Below, in pieces: positions 6,676 through 12,271 of a stretch of DNA of 12,271 nucleotides. Position 1 is the stretch's first letter. Each line of letters starts with the position of its first letter. The notes beneath the pieces were generated by a model. The model was given only the letters and a program-made list of their open reading frames with translations, did not search any database and had not been told where the DNA came from. Source of the stretch: an uncultured Actinomycetes bacterium (GTDB taxonomy: Bacteria > Actinomycetota > Actinomycetes > Nanopelagicales > Nanopelagicaceae); contig CAIXPV010000168.1 of assembly GCA_903921405.1 (NCBI GenBank), positions 1 through 12,271 on the forward strand, written 5' to 3'. A program made the translations under genes and the position numbers.

Positions 6676-7782
6676 GTGCATTTATCGCAGATAACGCCAT
6701 CGATCTTTTCGGCGTTGGGGCTAACAACAGCTACGGACATGCTTGACTGTGGTCCAAGCCCAATGGGGCGCGAAGTTCTATTTCTCATCGATGGCTTTGG
6801 TGCCAACACTCTTGAACTCTTTGCCGATGCCATGCCAACTATTTCACGGCTGACCCGACATGGCATTGTGCAGACAGCCTTTCCTTCAACGACTGCAACA
6901 AGTCTTGCAACGTTAACGACAGGAACGCTTCCAGGTGCACATGGAATGCTGGGCTATACAGTGCAAGTTCCACGAAGCGGCGGACGAATTCTTAATGCAT
7001 TGAAATGGGATGAACGTGTGGATCCTACTAATTGGCAGCCAGTTCCAACACTTTTTGAGAGAGCAAGTGCCGAAGGAATTCGTGTTACACATGTTGCGGC
7101 CAAGCGCTATGAAAATAGTGGATTTACTCGTGCAGTATTTAGGGGAGCAGATTATCGCGGGGCCAATGTTGTGCCTGATTTAATCGCTGAAACCAAGGCT
7201 GCGCTGCAGAAAACTCCATCCTTTGTTTATTTGTACATGAATGATTTAGATGTCGCCGGCCATAGCGATGGAGTTGGTAGCCAAAAATGGTTAGCTGCAC
7301 TTTCCATGATTGACTTAATGTTTGCTGGGCTCATGAAAGAGATGCCCACTGGTACTCGAATCTGGCTGACATCAGATCATGGAATGGTTAACGTGGGCGA
7401 AAAGATAGTTATTGGAGACAATAACCCACTCAACAATAACGTCGCCGTCATTGCAGGTGAGCCACGGGCCAGACACATTTATCTAAATGCAGAGTGTGAT
7501 AGCCCAGCTGCACGAAGTGATGTAGCTAGTGTCTGGCAGGAGTATTTAGGTGATCGAGCAGATGTGTTGACCCGAGAAAAGGCGATTGACAACAATCTCT
7601 TTGGCGCAGAAGTCAGTGACGATGCATGCGATCGGATGGGAGAGGTGATCGCAATTGCTAAAGGGGATGTTGTTTTACTAGACCCAGAGCGAGTAGAAAA
7701 AGAGGGCTCCATGGTTGGCCATCATGGCGGACAAACCGAGATTGAAACTACAGTTGGCTTACTAACAACAACGCTGAGTTAG
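6676..7782 (+). CDS. Alkaline-phosphatase-superfamily phosphodiesterase / nucleotide pyrophosphatase
   Basis: A 368-residue metal-dependent phosphohydrolase of the PF01663 type. Visible two-metal site elements are LIDGFGANTLELF (Asp39), the nucleophile segment FPSTTATSLATLTTG (69-83, Thr73 likely the nucleophile), YMNDLDVAGHSDG with metal-binding Asp and His, WLTSDHGM, and the C-terminal HHGG motif. Relatives hydrolyse phosphodiester or pyrophosphate bonds, often of nucleotides; the substrate here is unknown. No signal peptide or membrane helix is visible, so it is probably cytoplasmic, unlike many secreted phosphatases. The start is GTG 6676: an in-frame TGA at 6661 rules out anything further upstream, and the next Met would cut into the fold. 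It is divergent from psuG and overlaps corA by 4 nt at the stops. Confidence 0.87.
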   Translation: MHLSQITPSIFSALGLTTATDMLDCGPSPMGREVLFLIDGFGANTLELFADAMPTISRLTRHGIVQTAFPSTTATSLATLTTGTLPGAHGMLGYTVQVPRSGGRILNALKWDERVDPTNWQPVPTLFERASAEGIRVTHVAAKRYENSGFTRAVFRGADYRGANVVPDLIAETKAALQKTPSFVYLYMNDLDVAGHSDGVGSQKWLAALSMIDLMFAGLMKEMPTGTRIWLTSDHGMVNVGEKIVIGDNNPLNNNVAVIAGEPRARHIYLNAECDSPAARSDVASVWQEYLGDRADVLTREKAIDNNLFGAEVSDDACDRMGEVIAIAKGDVVLLDPERVEKEGSMVGHHGGQTEIETTVGLLTTTLS

Positions 7783-7797
7783 AGCCAATCAGCTTTT
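7773..7797 (+). terminator. Weak intrinsic-terminator-like hairpin
   Basis: GCTGA (7773-7777) pairs with TCAGC (7789-7793) around an 11-nt loop and is followed at once by TTTT (7794-7797). It sits over the stop codon of the phosphodiesterase and inside the 3' end of the convergent corA. The 5-bp stem is short, so termination would be inefficient. Confidence 0.3.
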
Positions 7798-8750
7798 CGA
7801 AACTTATAAAGCAGCAGAGCGCTCAGCGATGTCACAACTCCAAGTACTAACGGATAGCCAAATCTCCAGTTAAGTTCTGGCATAAATTTGAAGTTCATTC
7901 CATAGATTCCAGCGATCATTGTCGGACCGGCAGCTAGTGCAACCCACGCCGAAATCTTTCGAACATCTTCATTTTGGCGCACCTGTACATGAGCTAAGTC
8001 GGCTTGTAGGGCAGTAGTTAACAGTGAATCCATACCCGATGCATGTTCGCAGGCACGCAACAGATGATCCAGAGTGTCACGGAAAAAGGGTTTGAGCGCT
8101 TCAGGAGTTTGGGTGTACGTCTCAGATACTAATTTCTGCAGTGGAATTACAAGAGGCTCAATGGCATGTCGGTACTCAATCAGTTCGCGCTTGAGAAAGT
8201 AGATCTCTTGTGAAAAAGTCTGACGTTTGCCACTAAAAACTTTGGTTTCTAAGTTAATAACATCGTTCTCAAGCTCGGTCGCGATTTTTGTGTACTCATC
8301 TATCACGCGATCAACGACTGCATGCAAGACGGCAAAGGGACCTATCTTCAAGAAATCAGGTTTGCTCTCGATCTCATGGCGCACCGTCACTAGGGGAGTT
8401 CCCTCGCCGTGGCGAACAATGACGATGAACTCTTTTTCAACAAAGCAGATCAACTCACCGGTTGAGATTGCACTGTTAGTTTCATTGTAGAAAACAGTCT
8501 TGAGAGTAAAGAAAGTCAGGCCCTCGTACTCTTCAATTTTGGGCCTTTGTTGGGCATGAACAGCATCTTCAACTGCAAGTGGATGAAAGTTAAGTTCTCC
8601 TACTACGTGTTCGAACTCGCTTTGGGTGGGCGCGGCAAGACCTAGCCACACAAATCCACCAGATGTTCGAGCAATATCTACTAAGTCAGATATGTCGGTA
8701 GGGCCAATAACGCGGCTACCATTTTGATAGAGCGCTGCATCGACAATCAT
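7779..8750 (-). CDS. corA: CorA-family divalent cation (Mg2+) transporter
   Basis: A 323-residue protein with the CorA plan: a large cytoplasmic alpha/beta domain plus long helices (about 1-260), then two C-terminal membrane helices (about 265-283 and 297-316). The diagnostic YGMNF signature (283-287) ends the first helix and forms the outer pore mouth, with MPELNW in the periplasmic-side loop. CorA channels work as pentamers and import Mg2+, sometimes Co2+ or Ni2+. Charged residues at the extreme C-terminus (KFRKADWL) are typical. The ATG lies only 9 nt after the sepH stop with no clear ribosome-binding site, so it is probably expressed by coupling within the MFS-sepH-corA unit. Confidence 0.92.
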   Translation of the reverse strand: MIVDAALYQNGSRVIGPTDISDLVDIARTSGGFVWLGLAAPTQSEFEHVVGELNFHPLAVEDAVHAQQRPKIEEYEGLTFFTLKTVFYNETNSAISTGELICFVEKEFIVIVRHGEGTPLVTVRHEIESKPDFLKIGPFAVLHAVVDRVIDEYTKIATELENDVINLETKVFSGKRQTFSQEIYFLKRELIEYRHAIEPLVIPLQKLVSETYTQTPEALKPFFRDTLDHLLRACEHASGMDSLLTTALQADLAHVQVRQNEDVRKISAWVALAAGPTMIAGIYGMNFKFMPELNWRFGYPLVLGVVTSLSALLLYKFRKADWL

Positions 8751-8759
8751 GAGTCTTGG

Positions 8760-9539
8760 TTACTGATCTTCAGTAGGTTTAATGCCGAACATGATTTCAT
8801 CCCAGCTCGGAACTTTTGCGCGAGCAACAATGCCATCGCGAGCAGCATCGTTATCAGGGGCTTCGCGAATAACTGCTAAACGCGGAACCTCTGGCTCAGA
8901 AATTTCTTCATGTCTGTTGGTTGGATGCGGTGAATCTGAATAAACAAGTCCGGCCGAAGCAATTGGGCGTGGAGCGGGTTCATCACCCATCATCCAGCGG
9001 GCATTTTCATCCAACGAAACAATTACTCTGCGAGTGGGATCAAAGTTCCATTGTGCGACTCCGTGGCCATTGGCATTTGGGTAATGAAGTTCAACTGTCC
9101 AGGTGCCATCTTCTAGGCGCCATGTATCCCACGAAAGATCGGCTAAGTCCACATTGCGTGGTGCAAGCCTGGATACAACCACACCTAAGAGTGAAACCGG
9201 ATCGCGCCCACCCTCTTTGCGAATTGCAATTTGCTGGGCTTGATCAATGATGTAAATACGTTCTTGCAAAATTGGACCAGAGAAGCGTTCAATTCTTTCA
9301 AGTGAAATATTATTTTCGCGAGCTAATTCGTCGGCTAGCTCACCTGCACGCAAGCGACGTTGAATCTCTTTTACCGAGACAGTTTCAACTTCTTGTTCGG
9401 GAACTGACGTCAGATGGGGTTGATTGACCGAGGTACGTAACCCATCGCTGATTCGAAGCGTAAATTCATTTCCATCGTTGTCGTGAAGTGAAAGATGGGT
9501 GCCCTCATCACTCTTTCCGATGAATCGCAGCTCAGTCAT
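8760..9539 (-). CDS. sepH: SepH, actinobacterial FtsZ regulator (DUF3071)
   Basis: A 259-residue protein matching the SepH family, which in Streptomyces and mycobacteria binds FtsZ and stimulates its assembly during septation. Visible parts are an N-terminal beta segment beginning MTELRFIG (1-50), a helix-turn-helix-like region VSVKEIQRRLRAGELADELA (54-73) running into ISLERIERFSGPI (78-90), a Trp-rich stretch WDTWRLEDGTWTVEL, and the C-terminal motif KVPSWDEIMFG (242-252) that I recall as conserved in the family. It is shorter than Streptomyces SepH (about 340 residues), mainly in the variable linker between the DUF3071 domain and the C-terminal motif. Its ATG overlaps the end of the MFS gene by 8 nt. 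The family occurs only in Actinobacteria, so this gene is the strongest taxonomic marker here. Confidence 0.9.
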   Translation of the reverse strand: MTELRFIGKSDEGTHLSLHDNDGNEFTLRISDGLRTSVNQPHLTSVPEQEVETVSVKEIQRRLRAGELADELARENNISLERIERFSGPILQERIYIIDQAQQIAIRKEGGRDPVSLLGVVVSRLAPRNVDLADLSWDTWRLEDGTWTVELHYPNANGHGVAQWNFDPTRRVIVSLDENARWMMGDEPAPRPIASAGLVYSDSPHPTNRHEEISEPEVPRLAVIREAPDNDAARDGIVARAKVPSWDEIMFGIKPTEDQ

Positions 9540-10773
9540 GTTGGGAAGAATAACCGATGAGTCCCTTATAAGTGGTGAAGTAGGGCAGCGTGGCTACAAG
9601 TGCGGCCGTCATAAATCCCAATGGAAGCCAATACGCAGTTTGAGCGCCGTAGGTATCAATGACCCAACCAGCAGTGGCACTTGAAATTGCCCCACCCAAA
9701 GGCATGCCGGCGATGACCCAGCTGAGCGCCTCGGTAATCTGTTCAGATGGAACTGCCGTTTCAGCCACACCGTATGCACTGACTATCAGTGGTGCGATTG
9801 CAAAGCCATTGAAAAATAGCGCGATGGCTAGCCAGGAAATGCTGTGGACGAAATGAAATGGAATCGACAGTAAGGTCAAAGAGATCAAGAAAATAATGAA
9901 TCGGGCAGCATGTGAGATTCTCCATTTAATCAGCCCATTTAAAATTGCCGCACAGGCACTTCCCGATGCCCATAATGCAAGCAGAAGTCCTGATTGACTC
10001 TTATGACCCAGCTCGTCGGTAAAGCTAACTGTCACAATTGCAACTGCGCCAAAGAAGCCACCAATAAATAAGGTTGGAAGCACAATGGCCTGAAGTGACT
10101 TGCGCTTTATTACATGCGGGTGTGGATCAATTTCGCGCTTGGGGGATGCTGGAGGTTCAGTTGCACTTTGAAGTGCAAACAGGGGAGCACCGACTACAAG
10201 GAAAAGCATTCCAGCAATAAGTCCGGCAGAGGGATCTATGGACGTAGCACAGGCTGTTGCAATAATGGGACCTGCGATGAAAACAAACTCATCGTTGAGT
10301 GCCTCTAATGAGTACGCCGTATTTACTAAATGTCGATCAGTATTATCTTCTGCAGTTGTCGTTTTATCTGGATTCAAAATATGAAGCCAACGACGGCGCA
10401 CTAATCCACCAAGGTTTACCGACGTCGCTTCAGCCACAATAATTGAGATGAACCAGGTCCATGTGGGTGCATGGTTAAGTACTAAAGCAAGAAAGATGCT
10501 CATGCCAATAAGCTTTATAGGCACAACACGGATTAATAAAGCGCGCTGACCGATTCGATCTGATACTCGCGCCCAGTAAGGCATTGCGATGGAGACAACA
10601 ATTGATGCCGTGGCGCTAAGAGCCCCTGCCAATGCATACGAATCACTGGCTGCAACGACGATAAAAATAAGGGCCAGCGAGTCCATAGAGACCGGCATGC
10701 GGCCGATAATTGCGGCAAGTGAGAACTTCATCGCACCAGGGGTACGAAAAAGTGTTGTGTATGCCGAGAACAT
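9532..10773 (-). CDS. Major facilitator superfamily transporter
   Basis: A 413-residue integral membrane protein with about 12 predicted hydrophobic helices in two halves, separated by a hydrophilic loop near 203-228. The loop between helices 2 and 3 contains YWARVSDRIGQRALL (66-80), the MFS motif-A type sequence. A charged cytoplasmic stretch VRRRWLHILNPDKTTTAEDN (125-144) is followed by LNDEFVFIAGP, reminiscent of drug-efflux-type MFS proteins. The substrate cannot be told. ATG 10773 has a TAGACT box 7 nt upstream and no Shine-Dalgarno, so the gene probably starts a leaderless transcript continuing into sepH and corA. Confidence 0.88.
   Translation of the reverse strand: MFSAYTTLFRTPGAMKFSLAAIIGRMPVSMDSLALIFIVVAASDSYALAGALSATASIVVSIAMPYWARVSDRIGQRALLIRVVPIKLIGMSIFLALVLNHAPTWTWFISIIVAEATSVNLGGLVRRRWLHILNPDKTTTAEDNTDRHLVNTAYSLEALNDEFVFIAGPIIATACATSIDPSAGLIAGMLFLVVGAPLFALQSATEPPASPKREIDPHPHVIKRKSLQAIVLPTLFIGGFFGAVAIVTVSFTDELGHKSQSGLLLALWASGSACAAILNGLIKWRISHAARFIIFLISLTLLSIPFHFVHSISWLAIALFFNGFAIAPLIVSAYGVAETAVPSEQITEALSWVIAGMPLGGAISSATAGWVIDTYGAQTAYWLPLGFMTAALVATLPYFTTYKGLIGYSSQHD
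9547..9552 (-). promoter_or_regulatory. Possible -10 element for sepH
   Basis: On the minus strand TATTCT lies 7 nt before the sepH ATG, inside the end of the MFS gene, and no Shine-Dalgarno is present. The pattern TAnnnT-N7-ATG matches the other candidate leaderless starts in this window. No -35 is seen. Such a promoter would allow sepH expression independent of the transporter. Confidence 0.35.
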
Positions 10774-10778
10774 AGTGG

Positions 10779-10803
10779 CCAGTCTATTGCAGCGTTAGAC
10801 TGG
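10779..10803. promoter_or_regulatory. Palindromic divergent promoter, MFS / monophosphatase
   Basis: CCAGTCTA (10779-10786) and TAGACTGG (10796-10803) are perfect 8-bp inverted repeats with a 9-nt spacer. Each arm contains TAGACT on one strand, a -10-like TAnnnT hexamer. On + it lies 6 nt before ATG 10808; on - it lies 7 nt before ATG 10773. Neither gene has a Shine-Dalgarno or a recognisable -35. The simplest reading is a back-to-back pair of leaderless promoters whose -10 boxes form the palindrome. A regulator could also bind the palindrome as an operator. Confidence 0.6.
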
Positions 10804-10807
10804 GGAT

Positions 10808-11572
10808 ATGAGTCTGGAGAATGAACTTCTAAAGCTTGCATTAACTATTGCGCACTCTGCGGGTGATCTTTTAGTTAATAGACCCGCATCGTGGGACTTA
10901 ACAGTTAAATCAACGGCCATCGATATAGCAACTCAGATGGATCATGCCAGTGAGAAACTTATCGTCGATGCGATTCTTAGTGCACGTCCAGATGATGGAA
11001 TCATCGGCGAAGAAGGTGCTGCGCGTACAAGCACAAGTGGCATCACATGGGTGATTGATCCAGTCGATGGAACGGTTAATTATTTTTATGGACTGCCAGG
11101 GTGGAATATCAGTATCGCCGCCAAAGACTCCAACGGCACAATCGTTGGCGTTGTTCATGCTCCAACTATTGGATCGACGTGGCACGCATCTCGCGGCGGT
11201 GGAGCATTCTTAAATGGAGTAAGGATTGAATGCAATGACCCCGTTGAGTTGAATCGCGCACTGATATCTACGGGCTTTGCCTATGATGTTAAAGATCGCG
11301 CTCATCAACTAGAGATTATCGATCGCCTGGTTCCACAGATTAGAGATATTCGCAGGATGGGCGCTGCAGCTACGGATCTGTGCTGTGTAGCAACTGGCAT
11401 GGTCGATGGCTACGTTGAAACGGGCCTCAAGGAGTGGGATCTAGCCGCTGGCTCTTTAATCGCCGTTGAGGCTGGGGCAGTAGTCACAACCCATACATGG
11501 CGAGGGTTGGAGCTCACTGTGGCCGCCGGCCCGTTATTGCATGCGCAATTGCGCTCGCAGATTCCGGGCTAA
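10808..11572 (+). CDS. Inositol-monophosphatase family phosphatase
   Basis: A 254-residue Mg2+-dependent, Li+-sensitive-type phosphatase of the IMPase/SuhB family. Metal-binding motifs are IIGEEG (65-70, Glu68), IDPVDGTVNYFYGLPGW (83-99, Asp84 and Asp87) and the C-terminal EWDLAAGSLIAVEAGAVV (209-226, Asp211). Members hydrolyse inositol phosphates, and some act on histidinol phosphate, fructose-1,6-bisphosphate or PAP; the sequence does not separate these. In actinobacteria inositol feeds phosphatidylinositol and mycothiol synthesis, so an inositol role is reasonable but unproven. ATG 10808 follows a TAGACT box by 6 nt and lacks a Shine-Dalgarno, indicating a leaderless start. It is divergent from the MFS gene, and 96 nt separate it from rplS. 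Confidence 0.88.
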   Translation: MSLENELLKLALTIAHSAGDLLVNRPASWDLTVKSTAIDIATQMDHASEKLIVDAILSARPDDGIIGEEGAARTSTSGITWVIDPVDGTVNYFYGLPGWNISIAAKDSNGTIVGVVHAPTIGSTWHASRGGGAFLNGVRIECNDPVELNRALISTGFAYDVKDRAHQLEIIDRLVPQIRDIRRMGAAATDLCCVATGMVDGYVETGLKEWDLAAGSLIAVEAGAVVTTHTWRGLELTVAAGPLLHAQLRSQIPG

Positions 11573-11668
11573 TCTGGCCGATTTAGGCTTGAGGGCCTAT
11601 CTATGGCAAGATATGCCGTCTGCACCGCCAAAGCGAGTGCTTTTAGAGAAACAGAAAAAGGTACGTAG
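11573..11668 (+). promoter_or_regulatory. rplS upstream leader with two small hairpins
   Basis: The largest gene-free stretch in the window (96 nt). It holds TAGGC/GCCTA (11584-11588 and 11595-11599, 6-nt loop) and ATGGCA/TGCCGT (11603-11608 and 11614-11619, 5-nt loop, one G-U pair). A possible promoter is TTGAGG (11589-11594), 17 nt, TATGCC (11612-11617); the -10 match is poor. The first hairpin could end the monophosphatase transcript but has no T-tract. Ribosomal protein mRNAs often carry autoregulatory leaders; I cannot match this to a known L19 leader. Confidence 0.4.
11657..11661 (+). promoter_or_regulatory. Shine-Dalgarno of rplS
   Basis: AAAGG ends 7 nt before the rplS ATG at 11669. 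It is the clearest ribosome-binding site in the window, in contrast to most of the other starts here. Confidence 0.7.
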
Positions 11669-12193
11669 ATGAACATCCTTGACGCCGTAGACGCAGCATC
11701 CCTGCGTAAAGACATCCCTCAGTTTCGTGCTGGCGATGAGCTCAAGATCCACGTACGTGTTATCGAAGGTAGCAAGAGCCGCCTCCAGGTCTTCCAGGGA
11801 ATTGTTATGCGCCGCCAGGGTGATGGAGTCCGCGAGACTTTCACTGTCCGTAAAGTTTCGTACGGCGTTGGCGTAGAGCGCACATTCCCAGTGCATACAC
11901 CTGTTATTGAAAAGATTGAATTAGTTAAGAAGGGCGATGTACGTCGCGCCAAGCTTTACTACTTGCGCGATCTTCGCGGTAAGGCTGCAAAGATTCGCGA
12001 AAAGCGCGATGGCATCGAAGGTTACGGTGATGGAATTCTTTCAACACCTGTCGCTGTAGTTCCTGAGGTAGTAGTGGCAGAAGTTATTGCCGAGCCAGTA
12101 GTGGCCGAAGTTATGACTACAGAGGCTGTGGTTGAAACTCCAGCTGCAGACGTTGTAGTTGAAACTCCAGCTGACGAAACTCCGCAAGCTTAA
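11669..12193 (+). CDS. rplS: 50S ribosomal protein L19 with acidic C-terminal extension
   Basis: Residues 1-113 are a standard bacterial L19, a protein of the 30S-50S interface. They include FRAGDELKIHVRVIEGSKSR, FQGIVMRRQGDGVRETFTVR and the basic end YLRDLRGKAAKIREKR. Family members usually stop close to here (about 115 residues). This one continues for about 60 residues to 174, first through a Gly/Asp-rich linker (DGIEGYGDG), then a tail of Val, Ala, Glu, Thr and Pro with no Lys or Arg after residue 113. The tail has a 9-residue period. It is probably disordered and negatively charged, unlike the basic core. The gene has a good Shine-Dalgarno. It is followed after 13 nt by lepB, a common actinobacterial order, but the usual upstream neighbour trmD is absent. 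Confidence 0.95.
   Translation: MNILDAVDAASLRKDIPQFRAGDELKIHVRVIEGSKSRLQVFQGIVMRRQGDGVRETFTVRKVSYGVGVERTFPVHTPVIEKIELVKKGDVRRAKLYYLRDLRGKAAKIREKRDGIEGYGDGILSTPVAVVPEVVVAEVIAEPVVAEVMTTEAVVETPAADVVVETPADETPQA
12071..12184 (+). repeat. 27-bp tandem repeats in the rplS 3' end
   Basis: GTAGTGGCAGAAGTTAT (12071-12087) recurs 27 bp later at 12098-12114 with one mismatch. GTTGAAACTCCAGCTG recurs exactly 27 bp apart (12131-12146 and 12158-12173). In protein terms the tail reads as 9-residue units VVAEVIAEP, VVAEVMTTE, AVVETPAAD and VVVETPADE. Units 1-2 and units 3-4 are the closest pairs, suggesting two separate recent duplications. Confidence 0.85.
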
Positions 12194-12196
12194 AGT
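12191..12196 (+). promoter_or_regulatory. Possible -10 element before lepB
   Basis: TAAAGT starts at the rplS stop codon and ends 10 nt before the lepB ATG. It fits the TAnnnT pattern and could give a transcript with a leader of only a few nucleotides. A chance match over a stop codon is quite possible, and cotranscription with rplS is the simpler view. Confidence 0.2.
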
Positions 12197-12206
12197 TTCG
12201 CACCTA

Positions 12207-12271
12207 ATGCGTCGCAAGGGCTCCCTATTTCGAGAGCTCCCACTTTTAGTAGTGGTTGCACTTGTAGTCTC
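12207..12271 (+). CDS. lepB: Signal peptidase I, N-terminal fragment (runs off window)
   Basis: ATG 12207 opens a frame that continues to the window edge, giving 21 codons. The peptide MRRKGSLFRELPLLVVVALV is a short basic, cytoplasmic N-terminus with an F-R-E-L-P motif followed by the start of a hydrophobic helix. This is how actinobacterial type I signal peptidases begin before their membrane anchor and the catalytic serine region, which lies outside the window. The position directly after rplS (13-nt gap) agrees with the common rplS-lepB order. The call rests on about 20 residues plus synteny. Confidence 0.7.
   Translation, partial: MRRKGSLFRELPLLVVVALVV

Noticed and set aside
6638..6727. 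Upstream extension of psuG
   Set aside because: The extra 30 residues overlap the divergent phosphodiesterase gene, and the family N-terminus fits the ATG at 6637.
9532..9539. Possible frameshift between the MFS and sepH genes
   Set aside because: The 8-nt overlap ATGACTGA joins two complete, unrelated proteins. It is a normal overlapping start/stop rather than a broken fusion.
12008..12193. L19 extension as a frameshift or read-through artefact
   Set aside because: The tail is in the same frame with regular 27-bp units and ends 13 nt before a plausible lepB start, so it looks like genuine coding sequence, although relatives should be compared.

Overview
This window is ordinary chromosomal backbone from a streamlined actinobacterium of moderate GC content. 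The actinobacterial placement rests on three things. There is a SepH (DUF3071) cell-division gene. The topoisomerase-IV-type ParC and the ABC-F protein look like actinobacterial orthologues; the ABC-F even keeps the GTG-initiated N-terminus I know from Streptomyces. MFS, sepH, corA, alkaline phosphatase, parC and inositol-monophosphatase-like genes lie close together. The mid-40s GC (by eye), very short or negative spacing between genes, and short versions of several proteins suggest a freshwater planktonic lineage such as the Nanopelagicales (acI). That last step is inference. I see no tRNA, rRNA, CRISPR array, insertion sequence or phage gene.

Layout. (1) Positions 1-1696, + strand: the 3' part of a secreted M6-like zinc metalloprotease gene. 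The window opens inside a perfect hexanucleotide array that encodes a Pro-Thr linker of that same protein. (2) 6637-1693, - strand: a compact run psuG, pfkB-type kinase (probable psuK), parC, ABC-F ATPase. It joins pseudouridine breakdown to a type II topoisomerase subunit and a ribosome-associated ATPase. (3) 6676-7782, + strand: a nucleotide-pyrophosphatase-like phosphodiesterase divergent from psuG. (4) 10773-7779, - strand: MFS transporter, sepH and corA, overlapping or nearly touching. (5) 10808-12271, + strand: an inositol-monophosphatase family gene, then rplS (ribosomal protein L19), then the first 21 codons of lepB (signal peptidase I).

Regulation. Several genes lack a Shine-Dalgarno sequence but have a TAnnnT -10-like hexamer 5-7 nt before the start codon, the pattern of leaderless transcription. 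It is clearest between the MFS and monophosphatase genes, where two outward-facing TAGACT boxes form the arms of an 8-bp palindrome. rplS has instead a 96-nt leader with two small hairpins and a recognisable Shine-Dalgarno. Both convergent gene pairs end in the same TTAG tetranucleotide, which supplies TAG to the + gene and TAA to the - gene.

I do not see an obvious new defence or mobile system. The points most worth following are a ParC that ends at the edge of its cleavage core with no C-terminal pinwheel domain, a 9-residue-periodic acidic tail on L19 encoded by 27-bp repeats, the identical-codon Pro-Thr array, the palindromic divergent promoter, and the separation of rplS from its usual upstream partner trmD.
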